A DNA stretch of 64,000 nucleotides from Maea johnstoni (GCA_963942565.1 OZ012687.1:1924002-1988001); one strand, 5' to 3'. Shown: positions 12,301 through 22,904, counted from the stretch's first letter. Translations and numbers: made by a program. The notes: generated by a model from the letters alone, not told the origin.

Positions 12301-14325
12301 AGCTTCCTAAAATAATGATGAGATAATTCATTCTATTAAAATTAAATGAGACTGAAGTCAATCATCAAAATATCTTATTTCAAAATCAAGGAAAATGGTT
12401 GAATCATTTTTTGCAACTCACCACATTATATTTGTCCCATGCCCTGAAGTCAGAACCTTTAATCTTTTTTTTAGTCTCAGTTTTTTCTTTGGTTGTTTCC
12501 TTAGGCTTCTTTTTCTTTTTCTTCTTTTTCTTCTGTAAACTGTTTCGCACTGTAGGTAATGTCTGTAAATAAAAGCAATAAAATACAGGATCTTTTAGTT
12601 GCAAGGGGAGTGTATTAAACTAGTATGCAGGAATTGACCTGAACATTTTCAGGGAGGAGCAGAAATGGCTCCTAGTATCTAATATTGAGGAGCAAATTAA
12701 TTCCAGCTTGTGCAGCCCACAGTTGCACACTGTCCAGACTAGTGGGGTATTAGCAGGAACTTAGCCAGGACCCGTCCTGCCTGTCTTTTGGACAGGTAGT
12801 TTACTAAAAAAATAAAAACTCCTGTTAGGACAGGCAAAAATTTCTATGAAGATTTTTCAATTTTGAGGTGGGGGGGAATAACCAAATATATTCCTAACAA
12901 ACCACCTTCTAGGACATAGCTGAAGTGTAAATTGGCCTTTTTAACACACCAGGTTATTAAATGTAGCTGGTATGAGGATTTGAAGTAGATTAGTATCTAA
13001 ATCTGGACGGGCAGAAATGTTGAAATTGCTGTTTTGGACAGGCATTTTTGAAATCCTGGCTAAGACCCTGCGTCTGAGGGCATGCTCCTCCCAAAAATAT
13101 ATTTTGGTATATTAGTAATAGGGAGCGAAGCTCAGAAAGTACTAAGACCTTTCATGAAGATCGCACTCATGCAAGAGCGTGAGTGTGAGAAAGAAACACC
13201 AAGCTTGAAATAGAGATGAAATCCATCCAGGGGACCCAAAATGTTTTGGAGACCCCACGTGTGAGATGCTTCCGGTTCAAATGGCATGTTGGCATTCATT
13301 ATGTAACGACTGATTTGATTGGTCGACAATTATGCCATATACCTTATAACAAAACAGCCTCTATTGGATGAAATGTGAACTGATTCAGGCGCATGAATGA
13401 ACGTACATTGAGGGCAAATTCCCACACATTGTGTTATTCAGCTTTGCTCACTCTCGAAGCCATGCTTCCTCATATTAAGCCCATGCAGGTGTATAGTCTT
13501 GAGTCCCTCGGGCATCTGAAAGTTTTTTCAAGCATATTAACCCGATTCGCCAATGTAATTCTCATGATATTGAATAATGAATTTGGCTTTATTCCGATAG
13601 CTAGATGTTTATCTATTGTTGTAATTTGAGTATATCGTAGTCTTCTTTGAAAAACTGGACCTCCAAAAATTTTACAACATAATTTGGCCAGTGAAAAGCA
13701 CCTCCTCTGAGCCAAGGCCGCCGTCATTGCGAATCTGGGTCATCACCACCTGCTGTGGTTAGTGTTATTGGGTAGCAAAGGAGCTTAGATAAGCAAAGAG
13801 CTAGGGCAGGAAGCACAGAGCTAGGGGCAGATTGCCACCCAATTGAAAAACATGGCTGCTGCCAGGGGCTGGGCAGGATGATGGCAATATGCAAAAATCT
13901 CCCCTCATGGGATCACTGAGAGAAAAAGAAGGGCAGCATCCTGTTCTTAAAGTGTATTACTTTCATATAAGCTGATATGTATGTGAGCCTTTAGGGCCCC
14001 TTTAAAGGGGAACTAAAGGCTCACATACATAATTAGCTTTATATGAAAGTAATACACTTCAAGAATATGATGCTGTCCTCCTTTTTCTCTCAGTGATCAC
14101 ATGAGGGGAGAATGGAATATACCCAGTTTTAAAAACTGACAGAATTTATTAGAGGCATAAACTCAATACACTCACTGGTGCATCTGCAACTTTGTTGTTT
14201 TTAAGCTGTGTGTCTTTTTGCTTGATGTCACCTTCCCAACTGTCCAAATCTTTCAGAAAATCCTGTAGCTCAGTCTGATTTTCTCTCATTTGCGTGTGAA
14301 TCTTTGAGAACTTATTTTCATCCAT
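3334..14325 (-). CDS. RPAP3: RPAP3, RNA polymerase II-associated protein 3 (R2TP co-chaperone), 3' end missing
   Basis: RPAP3 is the TPR subunit of the R2TP/PAQosome complex. It brings HSP90 and HSP70 to RUVBL1/2 and PIH1D1 for assembly of RNA polymerase II, snoRNPs and PIKKs. Coding blocks (minus): 14176-14325, 12422-12562, 11610-11726, 7499-7626, 6667-6859, 5926-6000, 4390-4959 and 3334-3431. All have GT-AG borders and join in frame to about 490 residues. The start is the ATG at 14325. Seen: an N-terminal DFLKDLDSWEGDIKQKD motif like the human protein; a nine-lysine run (residues 61-69); an acidic linker; one TPR domain (137-243) with all five carboxylate-clamp residues (K134, N138, N169, K199, R203); KPLRRVEIEE as in human; and the start of the RPAP3_C domain (QINPSTYPKVF, LRTLKDYYI). 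The remaining C-terminal exon(s) lie past the left edge. Human RPAP3 has two TPR domains; only one is visible here. Confidence 0.93.
3600..3720. repeat. Short degenerate tandem repeat, about 18 bp
   Basis: Successive variants of GTTCAACTTACACAAGT. Related words (GTTCAACTTATAGAGG, GTTCAATTTTGC) return at 4290-4350, on the other side of a MITE-like segment, so one older array may have been split. It lies in the last visible RPAP3 intron. Confidence 0.6.
3955..4275. mobile_element. Diverged copy of the GGTCTTAGCCAG MITE family
   Basis: Shares the internal words AACTGGGTGTCCAAAATTGGCAA and a CCACAATATACT segment with copies at 11283-11599 and 21298-21467. Its ends (near GGCTGTTATCCAAGATTT and CTGGCTATGACTATG) are degraded versions of the family termini. 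It lies in the RPAP3 intron just downstream of the 4390-4959 exon. Called by comparison with the other copies in the window. Confidence 0.55.
4946..5700. repeat. Decayed tandem copies of the RPAP3 exon 4390-4959 acceptor region
   Basis: The plus-strand text across the acceptor (CTCAGGGGCTTCTGAAAAT, then ...ATTAAACCATTCA..., then ...GTGAAAAT...) recurs near 5277, 5365, 5525 and 5640 with growing divergence. The unit therefore covers a few coding bases, the AG and the polypyrimidine tract. The true acceptor at 4960-4961 is the one followed by a long open exon. The copies are intronic and may act as decoy acceptors. Confidence 0.6.
6080..6255. repeat. Minisatellite of about 23 bp units
   Basis: Repeated variants of CAGTGTTCTACTCCTCTACTT and a longer duplicated block (TTAGTGTTCTACTACTGCAT). 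It is in the RPAP3 intron between the 5926-6000 and 6667-6859 exons. The open frame across it is an effect of the repeat and not a gene. Confidence 0.7.
6495..6645. repeat. Two-copy tandem duplication, about 85 bp
   Basis: The block starting AGCACTAGAGGTAAACATTG and running to the GATGGTATA word occurs at about 6497-6555 and again at about 6580-6645, with only a few differences. It is intronic in RPAP3, just beyond the donor of the 6667-6859 exon. Confidence 0.75.
8450..9725 (+). mobile_element. 5'-truncated non-LTR retrotransposon (CR1/L2-like) with partial reverse transcriptase
   Basis: The open frame to 9618 starts inside the reverse-transcriptase domain (about LDQGGAAILV, then LDLSAAFDTIDH). 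It carries PQGSVLGALLF, the catalytic YADDTQLCL and the conserved C-terminal region ending THLFRLAH. It is clearly related to the longer element at 43.4-47 kb but from another subfamily. About 100 bp of 3' UTR with GGCGCTATATAAATTCC leads into a short (ATT)n tail, a 3' end common in CR1/L2-type elements. It lies antisense in the large RPAP3 intron between exons 7499-7626 and 11610-11726. The frame lacks the endonuclease and the N-terminal part of the RT, so it is a dead copy. Confidence 0.92.
11283..11599. mobile_element. hAT-like MITE beside an RPAP3 splice donor
   Basis: Ends are inverted: CATGGTCTTAGCCAGCAGG on the left and CCTGGCTAAGACACTG on the right. The flanking octamers CCTCCCAT (11275-11282) and CGTCTCAT (11600-11607) match at six of eight positions, which fits an aged 8 bp target duplication of hAT type. 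The right end is ten bases from the RPAP3 exon 11610-11726, so the donor context lies in the presumed target duplication. The open frame inside it has no recognisable product. Confidence 0.65.
12754..13070. mobile_element. Second copy of the hAT-like MITE family
   Basis: Bounded by CAGGAACTTAGCCAGGA and TCCTGGCTAAGACCCTG, the same termini as the copy at 11283-11599. Internal sequence is diverged (GGACAGGCAAAAATTT and TTTTGGACAGGCATTTTTG are mirrored near the two ends). Flanking octamers GGTATTAG and CGTCTGAG agree only partly. It lies in RPAP3 intron 1. Confidence 0.55.
13887..14121. mobile_element. Hairpin (foldback) MITE in RPAP3 intron 1
   Basis: A near-perfect inverted repeat of about 100 bp per arm. 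The left arm reads CTCCCCTCATG...CACTGAGAGAAAAAG...GTATGTGAGCCTTTAG and the right arm returns the same in reverse complement. The central spacer is short and itself palindromic (GGCCCCTTTAAAGGGG). The arms differ by a few substitutions and single-base gaps. No coding content. Confidence 0.75.
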
Positions 14326-14977
14326 TTTGTTTGGTGAAATATCCAAGCAAATACTTTATTCAAAAGGTATAAAGGTTGAAAATACTGTTAAAATTGCCTA
14401 GTGACAGACTAATGTGTTGATCATGGGCGCTGACATGTTGGATGGTCTTATTGCGCAGGCGCTGTGACCCCCAGCCTAACCCGGAAACAGGAAGTCGTAT
14501 GTAAACAAAACTGTACCGGTATCGCACCGGTATCCATGGTTTTCCATTGATAAAATATGCACATTTTAATCCTCGTGCATGCGATCTGTTAACTACTATT
14601 TGGCATGGTTCATCACCTATTTATCATACTCCTCAGAAGGTGTCGTTAAATTAAGTGTTCACCACAGCAAAACTTCTACACGAGAGAGTTTTGAAAGGCT
14701 ATATCGGGGGTCAAGGTGCGAAAAATACTGATGCCGGTATATGCCACGGTGGTAGTTCGGGTTCTTTAAAGTCAAGAGCGGAACCCGCAGCGGTGGTTGT
14801 TTTTATTAGGATTACTGCGTCGCAACTTGCGCTGGTCGATGCTCAGACGGACTCGGTGTGCGGTCAAGCGATCATAAACGGATAAGTAACTTAACCCGAT
14901 ATACCGGTATTGGCCGCCGAGCCCGAGGTCGAGGAGTAGGCGAGTGAGCTCCAGAATTGACAGAACTAGGCAGAAGG
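14326..14977. promoter_or_regulatory. Shared upstream region of RPAP3 and TMEM229-like gene
   Basis: The two start codons diverge across about 650 bp. On the RPAP3-proximal side is TGCGCAGGCGCT (14452-14463), which fits the NRF1 consensus, and 17 bases on is CCGGAAACAGGAAGT (from 14481), which contains ETS/GABP-type GGAA cores. Both are typical of TATA-less housekeeping promoters. No TATA box is obvious. Repeated ACCGGTAT words occur at 14514-14535 and again near 14900. The transcription start sites cannot be placed from the sequence. Confidence 0.6.
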
Positions 14978-15520
14978 ATGAAGCGACACGTCATGTCGAA
15001 TGGTGTTCAGCATAGCGGCCGCAGTGTGGAGGACAGATCAAAAAGGATGTCTGCCGACTTCGCACCGGTCCCGGCATGGATTCGATTTTACCTGTACGGT
15101 ATGCACGGTTTTCTGGATGAGATCGTCTTCACATCCATCTTCGCCTTCGTGGAGAGTGGTTTCACCGACTGGTCCCTTAAGGGACATTCGTCCCTATCGT
15201 CTTTCTTCATCTACGGCAGCTGCAGTTTCGTCACGGAGCAACTGTATGTGTTTTTGTACTACAAACACGGGGTGCCCCGACTTGCACGTATCATTCTCTA
15301 TCTGGGGATAGCATACTCCTGGGAGTTCATCTTTGGCCTCATCTTGAGACAGTTCGATGCGTGCCCTTGGGACTACAGTCACTACAAATACAACTTCATG
15401 GGACTGATAACATTGGAGTACGCACCGGGATGGCTAGTGCTCTGTTTCCTCCAAGATACACTCGCAGACTACCTGCTTAACCTCTATAGGAAAACCAACT
15501 GCAAGGAAAAGAACACTTAG
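14978..15520 (+). CDS. TMEM229-family multi-pass membrane protein
   Basis: The 180-residue protein matches the TMEM229A/B family (related to Pfam ABC_trans_CmpB; function poorly known). The strongest match is LILRQFDACPWDYSHYKYNF followed by MGLITLEYAPGW, close to human TMEM229B. WEFIFG and the GMHGFLDEIVFT region also fit. Four hydrophobic segments can be placed at about residues 37-58, 74-97, 104-122 and 139-165. The N-terminal 33 residues are polar and probably cytosolic. The start is the ATG at 14978; the open frame runs upstream only to a TTG. Length is close to the vertebrate family (about 170 residues) and the coding sequence is a single exon. It is transcribed divergently from RPAP3. 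Whether it corresponds to TMEM229A or B cannot be decided here. Confidence 0.9.
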   Translation: MKRHVMSNGVQHSGRSVEDRSKRMSADFAPVPAWIRFYLYGMHGFLDEIVFTSIFAFVESGFTDWSLKGHSSLSSFFIYGSCSFVTEQLYVFLYYKHGVPRLARIILYLGIAYSWEFIFGLILRQFDACPWDYSHYKYNFMGLITLEYAPGWLVLCFLQDTLADYLLNLYRKTNCKEKNT

Positions 15521-18480
15521 TATCTCCGCTCTCTCTCTAAAGATTGTAGAAAGATTATTTAAGATCAAAGGATTTTTATGGTGAATATCTGATGCTGGGC
15601 GTCATATATTCACCACTTAACCCGTCTACTGATCTCAGAATCATCACATTGAAAAAGAAAGTGAGTTAGTGTGTGAGAAAGAGACTTTGGAAAGAGTGAT
15701 ATTGTTATACATACTCTGCATTAAGATTTAAGTTCATAAATGTTTCAGTATCAATTTGTGAAATAGGGAGATTAAATACAGGAATTCACCAACTGCCTTT
15801 GTAGCAGTTGTGTATGACTGTAAGGAGGATTCTCCATGCTCCGGGTGAATGAAGTGTGACAGGACTCTTAACCCATTCACTTCCCACCTCAGTACCCCCA
15901 TGGGCTGAAAACTGACCGTAACTCATTTGAATGGTAAATTTAAACACATAGATGCCTCTCTGGCCTGTATAAACCTGTTTACAAAGATTGAGTGATAAGA
16001 CTTTATTTTAAAGCTGTTTGGTAAGGGAGGTGGCTGGTCCTTAAATATATGGTTACAGTAAGACAGCCTGCCTATCACATGACCCTTAAATAGCTCAAAT
16101 CATTCAACTGTGACCCAATGTTCTTTACAAACAGGTGTGTTCATTGCAGAGTAGGCATGACCATGAACTTTGTGTATGGCTCATTCTCGACCCTGCGCTT
16201 TGTAGCCTACAATAATGTGCCAAGCTTGACCCAGAAAGAACACCAGATTATGAGCATATGACACGTGACTACATTTTCGCCATGCATATAAAGCGCACAG
16301 CCATGGTGAAGTAGATATCAGATCCACTAAGATATTTAAACATATGGGGTGTACTACTACTACTACCACTAAGAGCAACAATTTAGTTATAAGCGACCTA
16401 TTGTAAATAATTATTGTGAACACTTACAGCTCCTATTAAGGAGGAACTATCGACTAAGAAGAAGAAGGCATGCTTATAGCTAATATTAAAATTGAAGCTA
16501 TTTTCTCTTTGATATCACCCCTAGTATATATATATATATACTAGGGGTGATATCAAAGAGAAAATAGCTTCAATTTTAATATCGATAGTTCCTCCTTAAT
16601 AGGAGCTGTAAGTGTTCACAATAATTATTTACAATAGGTCGCTTATAACTAAATTGTTGCTCTTAGTAGTAGTAGTAGTAGCCTTGTCAATGGCCAAGTT
16701 ATTTTCTAAAAAATCAATTGTATCTTCAGAACGAGACCTGCATACCAAGAGTGAGTTCTTCCTCATCTAACTCTCTAATTGCTCATTAGGCGGTATGCAT
16801 GATACCTTTTCAAATCTAGTTTCTAGTGGTTGCCAGGAACTTTAGTACTGACTTGGAAATCAATTACATGCTGACGCTATCCCGTTTGTAAGACTTGGCT
16901 AGGCATGGAGGTTTATAAATGGAATTAAATGACTTTCCTCCCTAACATCAGCCTGATTTAGCTATAGAGTATGGCAACACATAGAGCATTCCATAACCTC
17001 ATAGATGTCTAGATAGGATGGTGAACACAGCTTTGGTTTCTCAGAATTTTTCATCACCTTTAACAATATCTTTTTGCTGGTGAATTCAATGAGACATTGC
17101 AGTGGTGAAAGATAGTAAGCAGTTGATGTGCAGTGCTATAGCCCTGGTCATTGGCCCACTCTGCAGCATGAAAGTTGGTTACTTCAATTAAGGCTTAAGG
17201 ATTTGCTGGTCATTAGTGTATTCAACTCTATTGTTGGGTAAGCTCTAATTCTCAAATTCTATTCTATTGGCAAAAGTTAGAGCATGATTGCCATAGACTA
17301 CTAAGACTAGGCTAAAGATCATTCTTATTATATTGCCACAAGCACATAGCGGCTTATACTATGTGGGCCAAAGGGTCACATGAACAAAACCCTTTTCAAA
17401 AACAACATATGATGGGTACTTGAAGTAAAGTTTGACTTAACGCAATTATCATATGATGATCTGTCAAAACATTAGATACTTTGATGAAAAATGCTGGTCA
17501 CTAACGGCAAGTACAGGAGGTTTGCCATTAATGATATGTATGTGTATGACCAATTATAAATGTAGAATTTAAGGACACTTCTGCTCATTGCCTTCAGAAT
17601 TAGAAAAGGGTCACTTCATAAAATGTAATCTATGACTTTAGAAGGGGCATTATATAGTGTGTTCAACTGCAATCTATGGCTACAAGAATACAGTTTGGGC
17701 CACATGCATTTTTGGCTTATATAATAATTACAATCCTGTCTGATTGCCTGACCAGCACAATATCAAATACAGTCAATATCAAATGAAAAATGTAAAATTC
17801 ATAACCTGAAAACATTTATTTGCAGGTCTTTTGATATACTGGCCATTTGCCGGACTGTTTGGATGTATGAGTTATGAGTTTATTTTGATAAGGATGAGTT
17901 GATACTTTATCATTGTGAGATATTGCTGACAGGGGGTGGATATCATATGATACCTCACTTTCAAACAGTGTAACTAATAATGTCTGAGTGTTTAGTGGAG
18001 TTATAAGAATGAATATAGTTTCATATAGAGTGAGTGTGCACTTTTAACAGTGATTGCAATTTTTGAAGATAATTACATGCATGTGATAATTTCTGTATTG
18101 TATGATAGAGATGTCAGTAATGCTAAGAGAATGTGATACTAGCATGAAATCGATATGACGTATCACTTAAATGATTTAATGACAGGTTGATTTAACCCAC
18201 TTGTATATGGAGTGTGCACTTGTTGTGACAATTTATAACTCTCATCACATAGAGTGATATTTGAAAAGTAATTAAAGAGGGTTTCTTAATTTTTCCAGAA
18301 TAATAACTCTCAAATAAACATTTCTAGAAATATTGCTCAATGATTGAGATATTTCCGTGTCTGTCGGACCATGTGTATGTGAGTTAGAGCACCATGGCCA
18401 TGGCTGTAATTGTTTGGGATAAAATCATAATGCACTGATATTGTGGACATCATAATCCAATAAAGAATTAAGTACATATT
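15521..18480 (+). other. Possible long 3' UTR or intergenic DNA after the TMEM229-like gene
   Basis: No further coding exon is supported. The region is AT-rich and holds the palindrome listed at 16353-16681. The AATAAA at 18459-18464 could end a 2.9 kb 3' UTR, but the sequence does not show whether transcription reaches it. Confidence 0.35.
16353..16681. repeat. 330 bp palindrome with (TAC)n/(GTA)n at its outer ends
   Basis: The left arm from the TACTACTACTAC run through CACTAAGAGCAACAATTTAG returns in reverse complement, ending in a TAGTAGTAG run. The centre is CTAG(TA)nCTAG at about 16519-16543. The left arm has about 29 extra bases (a segment rich in AAGAAG) that the right arm lacks. It may be two inverted copies of a retroposon 3' end or a hairpin MITE. 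Confidence 0.8.
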
Positions 18481-20260
18481 CACATTTTATAGCATAATTA
18501 ATCCTAATATCATACCAGAGCAAAAGATCACTGCATAGCACATGAGAGAAAGGACCACAATCAGAAACCAAATGAGCATTTAGGTCTATCTCTCAACAGG
18601 CCCACATTATCCAAACCTTTATTCCTGCTGTGTAGCTGACTGTGATAGCTGTGGTGGTATTCCACAGTTGTTGACCTTGCTGGCTTCCCAAATCCCAACT
18701 GATGACTATGCATGCCCTCTTCCTGACACCATCAGCAACTGGACTAGGTTTGATTAGGCTATGGACACTTGTAATAAACTAGGTTTTTGCTCTGTGATTT
18801 TCTCTTAGATAGCACATATCAAATTCACATGATGTATAAATGGATATATTAAATTTGTCATGATCTTTAAAGTGGGGCAATATAGAAAAAGTTTTTAATA
18901 TTTCCAAGTATTTCCAGTTTGAGTTTTTACTATGTAATAGTGAATAGAGCTTGAAGAGTTTCTGTTCAATTTTCAAATACATTCCAAGTGTGTTAGTTTG
19001 CAAGCTGTTAACCTATTCATGTCTAGATATCATTGACAAGAGCTGTCTGGTTGTATGATTCCTATGAAAACCTTTGGAATTAATCACAAAATCACAAGAT
19101 GGTTAAGGGAAGTTATGGCTTGTGTTCTGGTCAGAATATGCCCTCTTCAAATATTTTGAAGAAAGTGCTCAGATCTCAAAAAGATTACTAAAATATCTGG
19201 GTCACTGTTAGGCATGAATGGGTTAATACAAATCTGTGAAGGCCATAACCCATTAACTCTTGGAATGCCAAAACAGCCTGACAGTTTTGATGAAATCTTG
19301 CAGACCTAAAGAGTAAAATTGGAAAAGAAATTGAAGGAGGAATGTTAGAACACTACCAACAATCTTCCTTCAACTATTTTCTAAAATTATTCTTTATTAC
19401 TAAGTTTATATATTCAAAAGTATCATAGATCCAGACAACACTTTCTAGAGGAACTGTTAAGGGTTAATGGGTTAAAGCTTTATCTGGGTTATGCAAATAC
19501 TTATACAAAGAGAACTGCATGGGGCTTTACATTGAGCCGAATAACTGGGTCTGACAGTAACTAAATACTACTACTGGTCTGGTGGTGGCTATGGTTGTAT
19601 CTGACATTCTCTAGACATACTCAGACTTGTATGAGTTCATGTCTCAAATTGCAAAATTGGTCAATATGGTCAATAAGTATTTATTGAACATTGCCATGAT
19701 ATGTATTGGCTGAAAGTTTACTATTCAGATGAAATGGTGATGCTGTATCAATCTGCTGTATTTTCAGAGGCAAACCAAAGAATTCCAAAGATCAAATTGT
19801 TGTCTTGTTTGCTAATAACCTTTTTATAAGGTGTATTTATGTTTACAATGATGACGTTTGATTGAATGATAAATCCAATGTTTTTAAAAGATGTTGAAAC
19901 TTTGCATTAATAAGCAAGAAGAAACTAGCTTTGGCTTTAGAGTAATAAATTCATGCATATAGCAGGTTACATTGCCAATTTATACCTGTGGATGGGGGAA
20001 CATCTCCCCTTGGATGAAAACCTCAGAAATCATTCCATCTGTTCTTTGTCATCAATTGCCTTGATGTTTTAATAGTTGCTGGACAAAAAGGCATATACCT
20101 GCATTGGCAAATTGTAGGTCATCATCCAATACTGTTATATGTGTAAAGAACTGTAATCATGTCCATGCCAAGATTTCAAGGGGTATTTGACTAATTGTGA
20201 CAGATTTACTGATAGCAAGAATATTATATGAATTTCTTTAGCTTGAAGGTAGCACTTCAT
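16690..20260. other. No assignable feature
   Basis: AT-rich intergenic DNA. Only short chance open frames occur, with no family match, no splice-flanked coding blocks and no clear repeats beyond scattered low-complexity sequence. Confidence 0.4.
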
Positions 20261-20268
20261 ATTCTTAA

Positions 20269-20472
20269 CCCTTATGCTGCTGGTGGCTAATTTGGCCAAT
20301 ACAAAATGACGCAAAAACCTGAAAAATGACTGAAACCCTGGCATATGGGTACTCATCTGAGAGTACTCATCAAGAGCTATCCAATGAATACCAACATGAC
20401 AGGGTTAAGATGGTTTTCGAAGATTTTTGCGTCCTTGTGTTTTGGACGAAAGTAGCCTCAGCATTGGAAGGG
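20269..20472. mobile_element. 204 bp MITE flanked by TTAA
   Basis: Starts CCCTTATGCTGCTGG and ends CAGCATTGGAAGGG, imperfect inverted termini, with TTAA at 20265-20268 and 20473-20476. Internal words AATTTGGCCAATACAAAATG and CATATGGGTACTCATCTGAG recur in the copies at 22417 and 22691. TTAA target sites and CCC ends fit piggyBac-type elements, though Kolobok elements also use TTAA. No coding capacity. Confidence 0.75.
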
Positions 20473-21007
20473 TTAACAAAGTTTCTTCTACTCATTTGAC
20501 TTATAAGGGTATCAGATCCTGAGTGTCTGACCATCAGGGACCTTAAACATGACACAAACATTTATGTCAACTAAATAATTGAGAGATGTCTTCAACTTAA
20601 GATTATTCCTACAACTGTACTGTTTTACCAAATACTAAGGTTGCATGAATTATGAACTTGTATGTATTGTGAATCTGAAAGGGTTAAAGTCTTACTTCGC
20701 ATGTTGAATATGCAAATGCTTGCCTAATCATATATTTGTTAACCTTTTTGATCCAAATAATCACTGTTATTGATAAATGAAGACTCCATTGAACTACCTT
20801 TGTGTGTGTAAACTATGCAGTGTGCTATGACACAGGCGGTGTGGGAAAACAGCAGCAGGGTTTACCTTATATGAACGAGTTTGCCATGAAAACTAGCATT
20901 GTAATAAGGGGTTTGATATGGGTTTCTATTGTTATGTTTTAGAATCAAAGGCATTTATTTCCTATAATTTCCATTTTAACTAAAGACAATATGTTTATGT
21001 CTCACTC

Positions 21008-21008
21008 C

Positions 21009-21094
<86 letters not shown>
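21008..21094. repeat. (TA)n microsatellite
   Basis: An uninterrupted alternating AT/TA run of roughly 85 bp. Confidence 0.97.
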
Positions 21095-21095
<1 letters not shown>

Positions 21096-21297
21096 CAACA
21101 ATATTTGTGATTCCTAGTTTACCATATTTAAATCTATTGATTTTATTACAATAACTTTTGTGTTACTCTGCTATTTACATGGTGTTCTTTTAGTGAATAT
21201 AAGGATGCATTTCCATACATATGCACAAATAAATATGATCATATAAAATACATTTCTTATGTTGTGCGCGTTGTCTATGACAGAAACATATTGGTGA

Positions 21298-21467
21298 CAG
21301 GGTCTTAGCCAGGATTTAGAAACTGGGTGCACAGAATTGGCAATTGTAAAATATTTGGGCGTCCAAATTTTTAAGGGTGGCCACAATATACTCAGAATCC
21401 AACCATGAATATTTATAAATCTATCAAAATAAATCTATCAAAAGACACGCTGCTGGCTAAGACCATG
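21298..21467. mobile_element. Short copy of the GGTCTTAGCCAG MITE family
   Basis: Ends CAGGGTCTTAGCCAGGATTT and GCTGGCTAAGACCATG. It shares the GGGTGCACAGAATTGGCAATT and CCACAATATACTCAG regions with the copies near 4.0 and 11.3 kb. At 170 bp it is about half the length of the 11.3 kb copy, so it is internally deleted. ATTGGTGA on the left and TTTGGTGA on the right may be the remains of a target duplication. Confidence 0.65.
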
Positions 21468-21497
21468 ATATTTGGTGATAAACGAGCGCAATAGCAC

Positions 21498-22400
21498 TAT
21501 TTGTATGTATGTATATTTATTGACCACAAATAAACGTAAAAGATACAATACATCCAAAAAGTACTAATTCACATGAGAACAATAATTGAAACTTAGTAAA
21601 CAAAAGAAAACATTAAATACCCTCCTCACCACTGACATGATGGAGGTAGTTAGTTATCGTAGAATGAATTAGGGCTTTTCAACATGTCTCTACTTAAGGT
21701 GGACTCATAAGGTTGATTCACAAACCCCAAAATAACAGAAACTAAGGCAACACTTAACTAATTACCCATAGGTTATCAACCTTTGTCCGCATGTCAGGAG
21801 TCCGACTCAAGGTGGACCCATATAGTCACGTAGCTCAAAGCGACATTAAGGAGGACACATATTACATTTCTGAGACTAACCCAGATTGGTCCTTAAGGAA
21901 CCGGACTAGTTAAGGTGGATCCATTTAGAGTACACTCTTCGGCGCCAACTTAAGGTGGACCCAGATACACACACCAGAAAATTAATACAACAACAAATTA
22001 TCGTTAACAAATAGATTAAATACAAGGTGGATCCATTTGGATACTCTCCACAACGCCATTTTAAGGTGTACCCAAAAACATATACCAGAAGGGTTAGTAC
22101 ATAAACAAATTAGCGTTAAACAAAACTAAATTAGATGTATAATGATTGTTTTCATAATCACATCCTTTACTCAGGCATTTGTATCAGTCCGTCAATAAAT
22201 CAGTCTATCCTTTCACTATAGCCTCTCTAGCCAATACCAGCCCTAGTCTTGGTCCAATACATTCTCGCAATGTTCCTAGCAGCTATCGACCAGAACTCTA
22301 TCAATTGTGCGTTGATGGGTTCATCATTATCCATTTTCCCTAGTAGCAGGTCTAACAGGTCATTAGCCTCATCCATGATGGTTCTACCCTCCCCACCATT
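21498..22400 (-). mobile_element. Degraded retrotransposon 3' end
   Basis: Read on the minus strand, 22400 to about 22240 gives an open stretch with MDEANDLLDLLLGKMDN and EFWSIAARNIARMYW, resembling the extreme C-terminus of a non-LTR element, followed by a stop. A 3' UTR-like stretch then contains four to five spaced copies of a GGTGGAYCCA word (on plus) and two longer related blocks at about 21915-22005 and 22022-22130. It ends in GTCAATAAATATACATACATAC, a polyadenylation-like signal and simple tail. The clade cannot be named. Confidence 0.45.
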
Positions 22401-22416
22401 AACATCCGCTATTTAA

Positions 22417-22618
22417 CCAGTTTGCAGCTGGTGGTTAATTTGGCCAATACAAAATGATGCAAAAAATAAAAAACGACTAAAACCCTGGCACATGGGTACT
22501 CATCTGAGAGAACTCGGCAGGAGCTATTCAATGAATACGGCATGAAAGGGTTTAGTTGGTTGTCAATTATCTTTGCATGCTTGTTCTTTGAATGAAAGTT
22601 ACCTCAGCATTGGAAGGG
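22417..22618. mobile_element. TTAA-flanked MITE, second copy
   Basis: Same family as 20269-20472. TTAA occurs at 22413-22416 and 22619-22622. The left terminus is altered (CCAGTTTGCAGCTGG) while the right terminus CAGCATTGGAAGGG is intact. Confidence 0.7.
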
Positions 22619-22690
22619 TTAAGCTAGCTTAGGGACACGCCTACCCTGGACTAGGTTCCACAGACTAACCTTATGTCTTACTATTGGTAA

Positions 22691-22900
22691 TAATATCGTG
22701 CTGCCACTGGTTAATTTTGCTCGTACAAAATGATGCAAAAAAACGTGGGAAAAATTACTGAAACCCTGGTACATGGGTACTCATCCGAAAGTACTCGGCG
22801 AGAGCTATCCTATGAATACCAACATGGCAGGTTTTAGATGGTTTTCAAAAGTCCTTGTGTACCTATGGTTTGAAAAAAAGTAGTCTTAGCATTGGAAGGG
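22691..22900. mobile_element. TTAA-flanked MITE, third copy, left end eroded
   Basis: The internal sequence and the right end AGCATTGGAAGGG followed by TTAA (22901-22904) match the other copies. The left end starts around CGTGCTGCCACTGG without a recognisable TTAA-CCC. It lies only about 70 bp from the previous copy in the same orientation. Confidence 0.65.
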
Positions 22901-22904
22901 TTAA

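Noticed and set aside
13470-13727. Minus-strand 85-codon frame in RPAP3 intron 1
   Set aside because: No family match and no splice sites; it overlaps MITE-like words near 13620-13690.
14655-14885. Upstream frame before the TMEM229-like gene as an extra coding exon
   Set aside because: It starts only at a non-ATG codon, lies in the shared promoter region and has no donor leading into 14978.
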